Shown here: one piece after another, positions 11,909 to 23,219 of the stretch
Layout: each line of letters opens with the position of its first letter
Position numbering within the stretch: the stretch's first letter is position 1
Assembly (NCBI RefSeq): GCF_932294415.1
Contig: NC_065535.1
Coordinates: 86,520,862-86,584,861, forward strand
DNA from: Quercus robur
Taxonomy: Eukaryota > Streptophyta > Magnoliopsida > Fagales > Fagaceae
Length of the DNA: 64,000 nucleotides
Reading direction: 5' to 3'
Translations under genes and position numbers: made by a program
Notes under the pieces: generated by a model
Seen by the model: only the letters and a program-made list of their open reading frames with translations
Databases searched by the model: none
Told to the model about the DNA's origin: nothing

Positions 11909-12233
11909 GGTGAGTGTTTGGATACAACTTATAATTCTTACGTTTACGTTTTTGCGTTTTTTTCTTTTTTTTTTGCTTGTCATTGTTTTTGACTTTTCAA
12001 CTTGTTTACTATTCACTTTTCATCAACCCATGCACAGTTCACAGCAAAATAAGCAGTGGAGTGCACACCAATGGGTCCCGTGAATAGCAAACCTCACTTT
12101 TTAGCTATTTTTTCATTAAAAATGGGTCCCACGATACTATTCACACATTTAAAAATTATTTTGCTATAGTGTTTTCAATTTTCAGTTTCAGTTTTTAATT
12201 TTCAGTAAAAATAAATTGTATCCAAACAAACCC
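11909..12233. mobile_element. Small TIR transposon (MITE), ~325 bp
   Basis: The insertion is bounded by inverted ends (GGTGAGTGTTTGGATACAA at the left; complement of GGGTTTGTTTGGATACAA at the right). Flanking trinucleotides are TTA and TAA. The matching place upstream of copy B (about 62740) lacks it and reads TAA, so the site is an empty/filled pair. The interior is AT-rich and non-coding. A Harbinger-type TWA target duplication with one change fits best. Confidence 0.7.
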
Positions 12234-12239
12234 TAACAA

Positions 12240-12794
12240 TTCTTTCCGAACTCGAGAAACATAGAGAATTCTAACTCATGATGTAGCGCCTTCAAGTTTT
12301 TGCTACATTTTTCTCCCAATTGATTGTGCATTAGCAAAAGGATAAATATGTAACGTACATTTTTTTGAATTAAAATTGTGAGTTAAACAAATAATTTCAA
12401 TTTTGAAATTGTGAGTTAAAGACACAATTTCAGTTAAAAAATTAAGTGTGTAACGGTGTATGTAAAACACGATAATCGACTAGTATATCTCTTGTATATA
12501 TATATAATAAGAGAAATGCTACATACACAACAAATTTTACACCAACTTACATTATTTTATTATTAACCATTAACAACTTGTCACATTAAACATGTGTGAA
12601 ATTTGTTGTCAATTTTGGCGTACCTTTAGACTTATTGATATAATAATGTGGACACGTGATCATCTATTAAAGCATATCAAGGATTTATTAAAATTGTGAG
12701 TTATAAACATTATTTCAATTTTGAAATTGTGTCTTAAACTCACGATTTCAGTTAAAAAAATAGGTGTATAACAGTCAGTGTATGTGTGTGTATA
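12240..12794. repeat. Upstream region of copy A with an internal tandem duplication
   Basis: Bases 12240-12480 match 62745-62990 upstream of copy B. A unit of about 300 bp (about 12370-12680) is then repeated as 12685-12794 continuing at 22659-22990, the second copy being split by the gypsy element. No gene is seen. Confidence 0.65.
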
Positions 12795-12799
12795 ATAGG

Positions 12800-13263
12800 T
12801 GATGGGAGTGACGAGAATGCATTACCTTGACGAAGCAAACACTAATGATGAGGTCATCCCAAGCGACGAGGAAATTAGCCATCAGTGACGAGGTAAGGAA
12901 AGTCATTCAATGATACCAGCCAGTAGCCTAGGCAGTTACGAAACCAGCAAAACAGACCGTTGGGAGCCTAATAAAAGCCCCATAATTGGTCTAGAGACGT
13001 TACCAAAAGAGGCATTAACACTCCAATGGCTAGCAACCAAAATCACATATATAAGGCCCTTGCATTGGCAGCACAAGGTACACATACTGATATTCTGAGA
13101 AAACACCTATTACTTTTCTAGTTTGGCAAATTGCTTTCCTGTTCTAACTTTAGCATCGGAGGCGTTGTGGCAGGCACCACACCGGTGACTCTTTTAAAGG
13201 ATACATTGGTGCTGACGGGGAGTTCCATCTGCCCATTTCAACTGACGAGTTCACACTTCATCA
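12800..13263 (+). repeat. 5' LTR of the gypsy element
   Basis: The repeat is 464 bp, starts TGATGGGAGTGA and ends CTTCATCA. A TATA-like ACATATATAAGG lies at about 13044-13055, a likely promoter core. It matches the right LTR with about a dozen substitutions and no length change. Confidence 0.95.
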
Positions 13264-13265
13264 GT

Positions 13266-13285
13266 TTGGCGCCGTCTGTGGGAAA
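13266..13285 (+). promoter_or_regulatory. Primer binding site of the gypsy element
   Basis: TGGCGCCGTCTGTGGGAA follows the 5' LTR within a few bases. This motif is common in plant gypsy elements of the Tat/Athila branch. Confidence 0.8.
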
Positions 13286-13339
13286 CGACATTTTCAGATT
13301 CATATTCGAAAACGTAGTTTCCATCAACCCTCTACATTC

Positions 13340-15400
13340 AGATGGAATCCAACCCAGATTCAGTAGCCTTGGCCCAACAAGTTCAGGCCCTTGCGGCCAC
13401 CATTGAAGAACTCACCAAACAAAACCAGGAAATGAAGCTACGACTCCAGCAGGTTCAACAAGCTCAACAGGAAGAAAACCGGTCCAAGGGTAACCTAGAG
13501 GGAGAAGGGGGTAGCCACAGGAGAGGTACCCCTCAAAGGCAGATTACTCCGGACGAGCAGAACTCAGATCTCCTTCGAGAAATGAGGAAGGAAATGGACA
13601 AACTAAGGAGCGCCATTAAGGAGAAGACGGACCGAAGCGTAGACAAAATGGTAAGGGCTACTGATTCGCCTTTCACCGCAGCGGTACTTGAATGCCCTGT
13701 ACCGTCAAAGTTTTGCTTACCTCAACTTGAGCCATTCGACGGACTCAAAGACCCTCAGGATCATCTTAATACCTTTAAGACGACTCTAGGTCTTCAACAA
13801 CCACCTGACGAGATACTGTGTCGTTCCTTCCCCACCACTCTCAAAGGAGCTGCAAGAGAATGGTTCACGAAGTTGCCAACCTCGTCCATAGACAACTTCG
13901 ATCAATTAAGTAGTGCCTTCTTGCGCCATTTCATAGGGGGGCAACGTCCAAAAAGGCCGGTAGACTACTTACTCACCATAAGACAGGGAGAGAAGGAAAC
14001 TCTGAGGTCGTATGTCAAACGATTCACCCAGGAGACTCTGGAGGTGGACGAAGCCGATGACAAGGTGCAGCTGACGACCTCCAAGGCGAGACTGAGATCC
14101 AGAGATCTCGTGGCCTCCCTCGCAAAGAACCCACCAAAGACGATGGCGGAAATGCTCCTGAAGGCACAGAAGTACATGAATGTTGAAGATGCGTTAGCTG
14201 CCATAAAGGATGCCGAGAAGCCAGGCGACAAGGCTAAGAGGGAAGACGACCGTAGGGGGCAGAAGAGAGATCGACTAGATCGTCGGAACAATGACGGGAA
14301 CAGGAGGAAAGATGATAAAAATCCTCGGACGGTAAGGTTTACTCCTTTGGTTATGCCTGTTGACAAAATTTTCACGCAGATCAAGGATGAACATTATCTC
14401 AAATGGCCCAGACCATTGCACTCATCCCCCAATGTCCGTGACAAGAACAAGTACTGTCGGTACCACAAAGATCACGGCCACAACACGAAAGATTGTAGAG
14501 ACCTAAAGGAGCAAATAGAAGAGTTAATACAGAAAGGGAAGTTACAGAAATATGTGAAGAAAGGAGAGTATAGCAAGTTCAGGGACGACAATAAAATCCA
14601 GCATGAATCTTTTTCCCGAGATGACGACCGATCATCCCAGTCTCCAAACAAGGTGATCGGGGAGATAAACACGATTACAGGAGGGTCATTTTCAGGAGGA
14701 TTGTTTAAATCACTCAAGAAGGCATACCAGAGGCAGGTAAACAGTGTCCACGCCGTACCCCCGTCTAAGCACAAACGAACATACCAGGACGTGTCCTTCA
14801 GTGAAGGAGTCGCCATGAGAGTGAAGCAGCCCCACAACGATCCCTTGGTCATAATGTTGAATGTAGAAGGGTTCAATACCAGGAGGATCCTCGTCGACAA
14901 TGGCAACTCCGCAGACATCATCTACCTCCCAGCCTTCCAGCAGCTGAGACTAGATCCGAAAAGACTGTGTCCTTTGACTCTCCATTCGTCAGCTTCAGCG
15001 GAGACAGTGTCTAACCTAAGGGCATAGTGACATTGACGGTGACGGCGGGGGCCTACCTAGTGCAGTTGACACGTCAAGTAGACTTCTTGGTGGTAGATTG
15101 TCCCTCATCCTACAATGTCATCATTGGGAGGCCCACACTCAACAAGTGGAAGGCGGCGACGTCAACCTACTGTTTGAAGGTAAAATTCCCAACAGATAAT
15201 GGCATCGGTGAAGTGAAAGGAGATCAAGTCCTGGCAAGAGAATGCTATCAAGTCGTCCTGGCTGCAAAGGAGAACCACACATGGATGATTAAAGAGAAGG
15301 AGGAAGACAGGATAGAGGCCCTGGAAACGGTGGAATTGGTAGAAGGAGAGACAAACAAGACGACCAAGATAGGAACGACGTTAAGCCCCGAGATGAGAAC
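13340..15400 (+). mobile_element. gag and protease region of the gypsy element (fossil)
   Basis: The gag part starts [13 protein letters not shown] and has a coiled-coil Gln-rich N-terminus, the retrotransposon gag capsid block ([16 protein letters not shown]) and a basic linker. A Cys/His knuckle-like [14 protein letters not shown] follows near 14455-14500. The protease active-site motif appears as LVDNGNSAD near 14890. The region is part of a broken element. Confidence 0.85.
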
Positions 15401-15499
15401 AAGACTCATAAGGTTCCTTAAAGAGAATCTAGATGTCTTCGCATGGAGCCACGATGATATGTGGGTATATCTCCAGAAGTCATCTAGCATAAGTTGAAT

Positions 15500-18400
15500 G
15501 TGAATCCAGAACGGAAGCCTGTCCAGTAGCGACGAAGAACCTTCGCCCCAGAACGAGATCAGGCAATTGCAGAGGAAGTGACCAAACTCCTGACGGCAGG
15601 GTTCATCCGAGAGGTATACTATCCTGAATGGCTCGCAAACGTCGTCCTAGTAAAGAAAGCAAACGGGAAATGGAGAATGTGTGTAGACTTCACCGACCTG
15701 AACAAGGCATGCCTAAAAGACAGCTTCCCTCTACCACGAATAAACCAGCTTGTGGACTCCACAGCCGGGCACAAGTTACTGACGTTCATGGACGCCTTCT
15801 CAAGGTACAACCAGATAAAGATGGCTGAGGAAGATCAGGAGAAGACCGCCTTCATCACAAGTCAAGGACTATACTATTACAAGGTAATGCCTTTTGGATT
15901 GAAGAATGCCGGGGCTACGTATCAGAGGTTGGTGAACAAAATGTTCAGCCAACAAATTAGCAGGAACATGGAAGTGTACGTGGACGATATGCTCATCAAG
16001 AGCAGAGAAGAGCTGGCACATCTGGACGACCTGAAAGAAACATTTACAACCCTCAAAACACACCAGATGAGGTTGAATGCAAGTAAGTGTGCTTTTGGGG
16101 TAGCTTCGGGAAAATTCATGGGATTCATGGTGTCCCAAAGAGGAATAGAAGCAAACCTAGAGAAAGTTTGAGCCATCATCGATATGGCGTCACCCAGGAC
16201 CGTCAAGGAAGTTCAAAAACTCATAGGAAGGATAGCAGCTTTGAACAGGTTCGTCTCCAGGTTTACGGACAAATGCCTGCCCTTTTTCAAGACCTTGAAA
16301 CAGGCTTTCGCCTGGACCGATGAATGTGAAGCTGCGTTCCAGGAACTAAAGCGATACCTGAGCAGTCCACCCCTCTTAAGCCCGTCCAAAGAAGGGGAGA
16401 ACCTATACTTATACCTGGCGGTTTTAGCCTCGGCAGTAAATGCAACCCTGATCAGAGAAGAGGGCACGAAGCAGCTCCCAGTTTATTATGTCAGCCAAGC
16501 CTTCCAAGGAGCTGAGTCCAGGTACCCAAGAATCGAAAAGATCGCGTTTGCACTAATAGTAGCCTCGCACAAGCTAAGGCAATACTTCCAAGCAAACCCC
16601 ATTCTCGTAATGACGGACCAACCAATCAAGAAATCAATGAACAAGCCCGAAGTAGCAGGAAGAATGGTCCAGTGGGCGATTGAACTGAGTCAATTTGACA
16701 TTGAGTACCATCCCAGAACGGCGATCAAGGCGCAAGCTCTGACGGACTTCATCACAGAGTTCACTCTTTCAGACGAAGACGGAATTACCGACGAGGTAGA
16801 TAGATGGACAATACAAACTGATGGTTCATCAGCCCAGAGGAAGGGGGGAGTAGGGGTCGTCATAACCACCCCCGACGGAGAAGTGCTGAAATATGGGGTC
16901 CAACTGAAATTTTCGGCTACCAACAATGAAGCTGAATACGAAGGGATACTGACGGGATTAAGGCTTGGGAAGGCACTTGGAGCTAAGAACCTGTTAGTCC
17001 AAAACGATTCAAAACTAGTAATCGGGCAGATTAGAGGGGAGTATGAAGCAAAAGAAGAAAGAATGCAGAAGTACCTCAGGCTGACGAAACATTTAGCTCA
17101 GGAATTCGATACGGTGGAGTTCGTGCAAATCCCAAGAAGCCAGAATATGGGGGCAGACGAAGTCTCGAAGCTAGCGTCGTCAATAAAAGAAGAGAGTAGC
17201 ATGGATTTGACGATGGAGATCCAGAAACACCCCAGTATTGAAGAGGTCTCGACATTTACCATCCATTGCGTAAACAGCTGGATGACGCCCATAATATCCT
17301 TCCTTCAGGACGGGCACCTCCCTCAGAACACAGAAGAAGCTAAGAAGGTCAGGAAGAGGGCAGCCAGGTTCACGATCCTTAATGACGCCTTATACAAGAG
17401 GGGCTTCTCCATGCCTTATTTGAAGTGTGTCGACGAAGAAGAAGCTAGATACATACTGGAAGAAATCCATAGAGGAGTTTGTGGCGACCACGCTGGTCCC
17501 AGATCACTAGTGAAAAAGGTAATATGGATAGGATCTTTCTGGCCAACTACGCAGGTGGACGTTTCTGAGATCGTCAAGAAGTGCGACAAGTGCCAACGAT
17601 ACGGGAACGTGCAACGGCTTCTAGCGGAGAAATTGACGACCATATCCTCCCCGTGGCCATATGTACAATGGGGGATTGACATCGTCGGCCCACTACCGCA
17701 AGGTAAAGGTCAGGTAAAATTCCTACTTGTTGTTATTGATTATTTCACGAAGTGGGTTGAAGCAGAGGTTTTAGCAACGATCACTGAGGCTCGAATTCGG
17801 AGCTTTGTGTGGAAGAATATAATCTGCAGGTTCGGGATTCCCTTGACGATCATATCAGATAATGGGAGGCAGTTCGACAGTCAAGACTTCAGAGAATTCT
17901 GCTCAAACCTTGGGATCAAGAATCAGTTCTCATCCCCAGGGCATCGTCAGGCAAATGGGCAGACGGAAGTGATGAACCGAACGCTACTCAAGATTATCAA
18001 AACCAAGCTGGACGATGTAAAGGGTGCCTAGCCAGAAGAATTGCCAAATGTCCTGTGGGCTTACAGAACCACAGCTAGAACCCCGACAGGAGAGACCCTC
18101 TTCAGGCTTACCTATGGCACAGAAGCAGTAATCCCAGTCGAAGTGGGGATAACGAGCATCAGACGAGGAACATTCAACGAAGGGCTCAATGACGATGAAC
18201 TGTGACTTAACTTGGACTGTCTGGACGAAGTAAGAGACAATGCATCCAGCAAGATGACGAAGTAGTAGAAAAAGATGGTCGAGTACTACAATAAGAGGGT
18301 TAAACTTAGATGACTGGACATAGGAGACCTCGTCCTGCGCAAGACCACCATAGCAACTAAAGACCCTACCCAGGGAAAGCTGGGTCCTACGTGGGAAGGA

Positions 18401-18515
18401 CCTTACCGAGTCATTCAATACTCAAGACAAGGAAGTTACCACCTGGAAACCATGGACGGACAAAGGCTCCCTCGACCATGGAACATTGAGCATTTAAAAA
18501 AGTACCACCAGTAGA
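15500..18515 (+). mobile_element. pol region of the gypsy element: RT, RNase H, second RNase H, integrase (fossil)
   Basis: Reverse transcriptase motifs include FMDAFSRYNQI and YVDDMLIKS (near 15790 and 15980). A connection/RNase H block follows (LPVYYVSQAF near 16480), and then a second RNase H-like domain (TDGSSAQRKGG near 16815, ATNNEAEYEG near 16920). The integrase has the zinc finger (GDHAG..KCDKCQRYG), the catalytic core (GIDIVGPLP, ISDNGRQF, GHRQANGQTE) and a C-terminal GPYRV block near 18400. The dual RNase H arrangement supports the Tat lineage. Confidence 0.9.
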
Positions 18516-18599
18516 TGTAATAGACGAATGCATTCATTCTTGAATTCAATAAAAGAATTATTCCTCTGATGTCTTTTTGCAAACAGGTCTAGTCAATCA

Positions 18600-19085
18600 T
18601 AAGGCATACAAAAACTAAGTAATAAGATTCCGCCTCGACGGATGTAAGTTACTGATGACAACCCCAACGGGAATTAGAAAAACTAAGTAACAAGATTCCG
18701 CCTCGACGGATGTAAGTTACTGACGACAACCCCAACGAGAATTAGACAAACTAAAGTAACAAGATTCCGCCCTGACGGATGTAAGTTACTGACGATCCTT
18801 ATAACGGGTACAAAGTCTATAAAAGCTAAGTGATAAAATTTCACCAAGACGGATGTAAATCACTGACGTAGCCTGAAGTGACGAAATTCCTTAAGTGGAT
18901 GTAAGTCACCAAAAATGGCCAAGTGACAAGATTCCGCTTTGACGGATGTAAGTCACTAACGAAGCCATGAAAGAAGCAAATGTCCCTAGAACAAGCCGAT
19001 GACAAAAACACAATCCTTAAGCTTGCGCAAAGGGCAAAATCCCGCTTGACGGACTCAGGATACTGACGAATCCGCAAGAGAAAAG
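18600..19085 (+). repeat. ~66-bp tandem repeats in the gypsy element, downstream of integrase
   Basis: About six to seven imperfect copies of a unit containing AAGATTCCGCCTCGACGGAT and GTAAGTTACTGACGA occur, becoming more diverged to the right. Tandem repeats between integrase and the 3' LTR are usual in Tat-type elements. Confidence 0.8.
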
Positions 19086-19426
19086 ATAAAGAGAAAACGA
19101 AGAAGGATAAGAACTCTCCTTAAGGATAGAGAGTGACGAACGAATCACTGACACAACTAAGAAATTTATGCTAAGTACAAGGTATGGACGAACTTAAATA
19201 TCACAAACACAAGCATAGTCATAAGCACAAGCATAGTCATAAAAACAGGTAAGTACAAAATCACAAAAAGCCCAAAAATGACGGGCAATTATCCTTGTTC
19301 TTCCTACAGACCCATGAAACACAGGGCCAAGAGACATTGTTCTGAAAATAGATAAAATATATATATACATCACCAAAAAAGCCCAAAACATAAAGGGCAT
19401 ACATAACAAATAAATTTTCCTAAGTA

Positions 19427-21480
19427 TCAGGTTCGGGTGTCAGGAGCGTCAGTGATGGGATCGTCAGCGTCAGGAGCGTCACCAGTAGAAGGAGCGTCAC
19501 CAGCAGCAGGAGCGTCATCAGCAACAGGGGCGTCACCTTCAGGGGCTGATGACTGAGCAGCCTCGTCAGCAGCCATCTCTTGATCTACCACTTCTAGATC
19601 CAGATTCGGCAGATCAACCCCGGTAGGATGCTTGACGAGATACCTACGTAGGAGCTCGAAGCCCTTGAAGTACCAGCTGAAAAGCACTGTGGAGTACTCC
19701 TCGGTTTGCTGGAAGGCTTCAACGAACCTAGCAGCGATCGTCTTTAGCTTCTCCTTTGCCGCCTGTAGCTGGTCGTCCTTCTCCAGGTTCAGCTGACGCT
19801 CGACCCTAAGATTGGAATTCAAGGCCTTGACCTTCTCCTTCAAACTGGCAGCCTCATCCATCGACTCTATGAGGTCCTTTTTTAGCGTGGAGTTCTCCTT
19901 CTCCAAGACCTCCATCCTGGACGCCAAAGAAGCCACCTTAGCCTCTTGAGTGAGACACTCAGAAGCAAGGTGAAGGCTCTCCCCCAACACCTGACGAAGT
20001 AAATTAAGTTTGTCAATAAAAAGAAGGGGTGGGGAAATTTATGTGAAAAGAAACCAAGGAAAATACAGAAGTAGTTTTACCTGCACGATCTTATGTACAT
20101 GCTGGCTCGCAACCACGTTGAAAGGCACTCCAGAAAAGACCTTAAGGTCCTCAGCCTTCACAACGTTATGTGCCCGCTCCACGGCCACACCCTCGTCGTC
20201 CCAAACGGACGAACCCACTCTCTCCTTCTCCTTCTCTTTGGCTGACAGTCGCTGCCTTTTTGATAACGGGGTGGGGATCTCCTCAACTGAAGTAGTCGGC
20301 GAAGCCACCCATAGGCTCTCAACTCCCGAGACGATGGGAGTGGCATCTGCAGAAGGGAGGACGGACGAACCCTTCCCCGTGATGCGAACCCCCTTTTTAC
20401 CAATGTTCGCCAAGGGTTCGTCCTTCTTGGACCTCATCTTGGCGTACATATCTTTGTTGAACCTGGTCGTCATCTCTATAAAAAAAATAATAAAAAAGAG
20501 AGAGAGAGAAACTAAGAAATCCAAAGTACACAAGTGAAGATCAGTACTGACGAGGTAAACACTTACTCTTCTTCTCCTCGATGTTAATGCTGCACAAAAC
20601 GTAAGGAGATGGGTCCGGGCCTAAGCAATAGAAAGCAAGCATCCGTGGGTCAAGAAGGTCGTCCCAACTCTCAATCGACTTTGCGTATTCTATTGCCTTC
20701 TCAACACAACCCTGGTACTTGCTCTTCAATTTGGGGTGTCTTTTAACTGCAAAAGAAAGTGAACATATGGTTAGGGACAACCAAATATGCAAAACGAAAA
20801 TTAACAGACGAGGAGGAACATGGACGCACCTAAGTTCGGGTTCCCCACCAACGAAGTAACCTTGGGATATCACCCCAAGCCTCGCTAGAAGGGGTCTCAA
20901 AATCGTCCCCGGACACGAAAAAGAAACATGATTTCCAGTACCTGAATGACGGGGCTAAACCCTTAATGATTCTATTTCTCCTCGTCCAAGGGACTAGCTC
21001 ATAATACCCAAACTCTTTCGATTCCTTTAAACGGTAAAGGTGGACGAGCTCACTCACTTTGATCATATCCTCGTGACAGCCAGCCATATCTCCATACAGT
21101 TGATAACTATCTTCCAGGAATTAGGCATGAGTTGCCCGGGGGCAATACCAAAATAACCCAAGAGCTCCATCACCAAAGGATGGACGGTTAGCCTAAGCCC
21201 AGAAGTGAAAGCAGCCTCGTAGAAGCATACTTCACCAGGAAAGAAGTGGCAGGCCCAATCCTCAGGACCAGGCCGACGAACGCGGACTCGCACAGGAAAA
21301 TGAAACCTATCCTTGAACCTAGCCATGGTGTCAGCATCCAGCCCACACTCCTCGTTAAGAGCGTAAAAAGCCCTAACCTGACGAGGGGTGGAAACGGCTG
21401 TATCGCTTTCAACCGGGTCGCCGCTAGACGACAACCCAGTGTTCAGTTCACTGGATCTCACCTCCGACATCCTCTTCGTC
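19427..21480 (-). mobile_element. Antisense gene of the gypsy element (putative gypsy-type 'transposase' family, coiled coil)
   Basis: On the strand opposite to gag-pol lie at least four exon-like blocks separated by short AT-rich gaps with intron-like ends. The first block (starting MSEVRSSELN near 21470) contains FKDRFHFPVRVRV and ACHFFPGEVCFYEAAFTSGL. These are typical of the plant family annotated as putative gypsy-type transposon protein (PF04195 by recall). The last block (19990-19427) is a coiled coil (MEVLEKENSTLKKDL) ending in an acidic GDAP-repeat tail. Tat/Retand elements are known to carry such spliced antisense frames of unknown function. A host gene is unlikely because it lies wholly inside the LTR pair. 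Confidence 0.75.
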
Positions 21481-22177
21481 TCTCCCTCAAACCAAGCTAG
21501 TGACCGGCCTAAAATTGGAGATAGTTCCCCTAAAACTACACTTAACCCACAACCTTCAAAAAGATAGTCTCCAACCAAAGGAAAAAAATCGCCGGAAACA
21601 CCCAAAGCAGCCCCTAAACGAGCAAAAAAGAAAGAGATTGAAGGGCAAGCTACCCAAACCTCAGAAGAACTAACCATGAAAAGGGTACACAATCCTAAAA
21701 ACCCCAAATACCAAACACAAGAGCAACAAAAGCAAAAAACCAAGGAAAAATCAGGAACTCATAAGGATACCGTTAAGAAAAAGGATCTGAAGGTGAATAA
21801 AAGAGTAGCGTACCTTGAAAAGCGGAATGGTCGAAACCGGAAAAATTCGGAAAAAATCGTCGCCGGAGCAAGGTCGAGGTTGCCGGAGCAGAATCGGAGT
21901 AGTCGCAGAAGAAAGTGAGAAAGACAACGCTCGGAGCAAAAATCAAAGTAAAGGAAAAAGAAAAGTTTTGAAACCAAAAAACAAGGGAAACTGAAAAGTA
22001 GCGGGAAACCCAAGGGTCATGCCATCAACGCCTTCAATCAGCATATGCCACGTGGCCATATTGCATACTGCGCCGCCGTCATGCATTAAATTTGGAGCAG
22101 AACCCCAAGCGTCACAGACAACTCAGGAAAAACCTTTCACTTTCTGTGGCCCTCATGACACGTCACTGACGACCGCA

Positions 22178-22194
22178 GAACTTGGGGGGGCAAC
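22178..22194 (+). promoter_or_regulatory. Polypurine tract of the gypsy element
   Basis: A run of seven to eight G residues (GAACTTGGGGGGGCAAC) ends next to the TG of the 3' LTR, the place where plus-strand synthesis is primed. Confidence 0.75.
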
Positions 22195-22658
22195 TGATGG
22201 GAGTGACAAGAATGCATTACCTTGATGAAGCAAACACTAATGATGAGGTCATCCCAAGCGACGAGGAAATCAGCCATCAGTGACGAGGTAAGGAAAGTCA
22301 TTCAATGATGCCAGCCAGTAGCCTGGGCAGTTACGAAACCAGCAAAACAGACCGTTGGGAGCCTAATAAAAGCCCCATAATTGGGCTGGAGGCGTTACCA
22401 AGAGAGGCATTAACACTCCAATGGCTAGCAACCAAAATCACATATATAAGGCCCTTGCATTGGCAGCACAAGGTACACATACTGATATTCTGAGAAAACA
22501 CCTATTACTTTTCTAGTTTGGCAAATTGCTTTCCTGTTCTAACTTAAGCATCGGAGGCATTGTGGCAGGCACCACACCGGTGACTCTTTTAAAGGATACA
22601 TTGGTGCTGACGGGGAGTTCCATCTGCCCATTTCGACTGACGAGTTCACACTTCATCA
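22195..22658 (+). repeat. 3' LTR of the gypsy element
   Basis: The repeat is 464 bp, begins TGATGGGAGTGA and ends CTTCATCA, followed by the target duplication ATAGG. It is about 97% identical to the 5' LTR by eye. Confidence 0.95.
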
Positions 22659-23219
22659 ATAGGATAATTGATTACTATATCTCTTGCCTATATAATAAGA
22701 GTAATGATTACTATATCTCTTGCCTATATAATAAGAGTAATGTTACATACACAACAAATTTTACACCAATTTACACTACTTTATTATCTACCATTAACAA
22801 CTGACCACATTAAACATGTGTGAAATTTGTTGTCAATTTTAGTGTGCTTGCAGACTTATTGATATATATATATATATATATATAATTTTTGTTTTTTGAG
22901 AAACAAGACTTATTGATATAAGAATCAATAATGTGAACACATGACCATCTATTAAAGCATATTAATGATTTATTATCAAAAAAAGAAAAAAGAAAAAAAC
23001 ATGTCAAGGATTTAAGATACATATATCAATAAGCTCAGCTTGATGTTAATCTGATGACAATGAATTGGAACTTGTGATTTTGACAAGCTAACATGATAGT
23101 GATTTAGTGAATATGAATCATATGATGTTAATTGGTATCACCTCATCCACATAAAAAGGTAAAGATAGAGAGGAGTGAGGAGCAGTGGATGGCGGTGACA
23201 ATAATAAATAATGTTTGAA
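22659..23219. repeat. Right half of the split tandem unit, with a 36-bp doublet and (TA)n
   Basis: Bases 22664-22990 match 12474-12690. A word of about 36 bp (ATTACTATATCTCTTGCC plus TATATAATAAGAGTAATG) occurs twice in a row at 22670-22741. A (TA)n run lies at 22861-22884. The remaining part to 23219 is AT-rich and without a visible gene. Confidence 0.65.

Larger units (their letters stand above)
12795..22663 (+). mobile_element. Tat-type Ty3/gypsy LTR retrotransposon, full-length but broken
   Basis: This is a 9.86-kb element (12800-22658) with two 464-bp LTRs beginning TG and ending CA and a perfect 5-bp target duplication ATAGG (12795-12799 and 22659-22663). It has a primer binding site directly after the left LTR and a G-rich polypurine tract directly before the right one. 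Gag, protease, reverse transcriptase, RNase H and integrase are recognisable in order. A second RNase H-like domain and a large antisense gene before the 3' LTR are hallmarks of the Tat/Retand lineage. The coding part is interrupted at roughly five places, so it looks non-autonomous today. About 12 differences between the LTRs (~2.6%) point to a fairly young insertion, of the order of one to a few million years depending on the substitution rate assumed. Confidence 0.95.

Noticed and set aside
15248-17682. Minus-strand frames opposite gag-pol
   Set aside because: They mirror the coding strand of the gypsy element and show no domain of their own.
19427-21743. Host gene on the minus strand
   Set aside because: It lies wholly between the LTRs of one element and its domain belongs to the known antisense frame of Tat-type retrotransposons.
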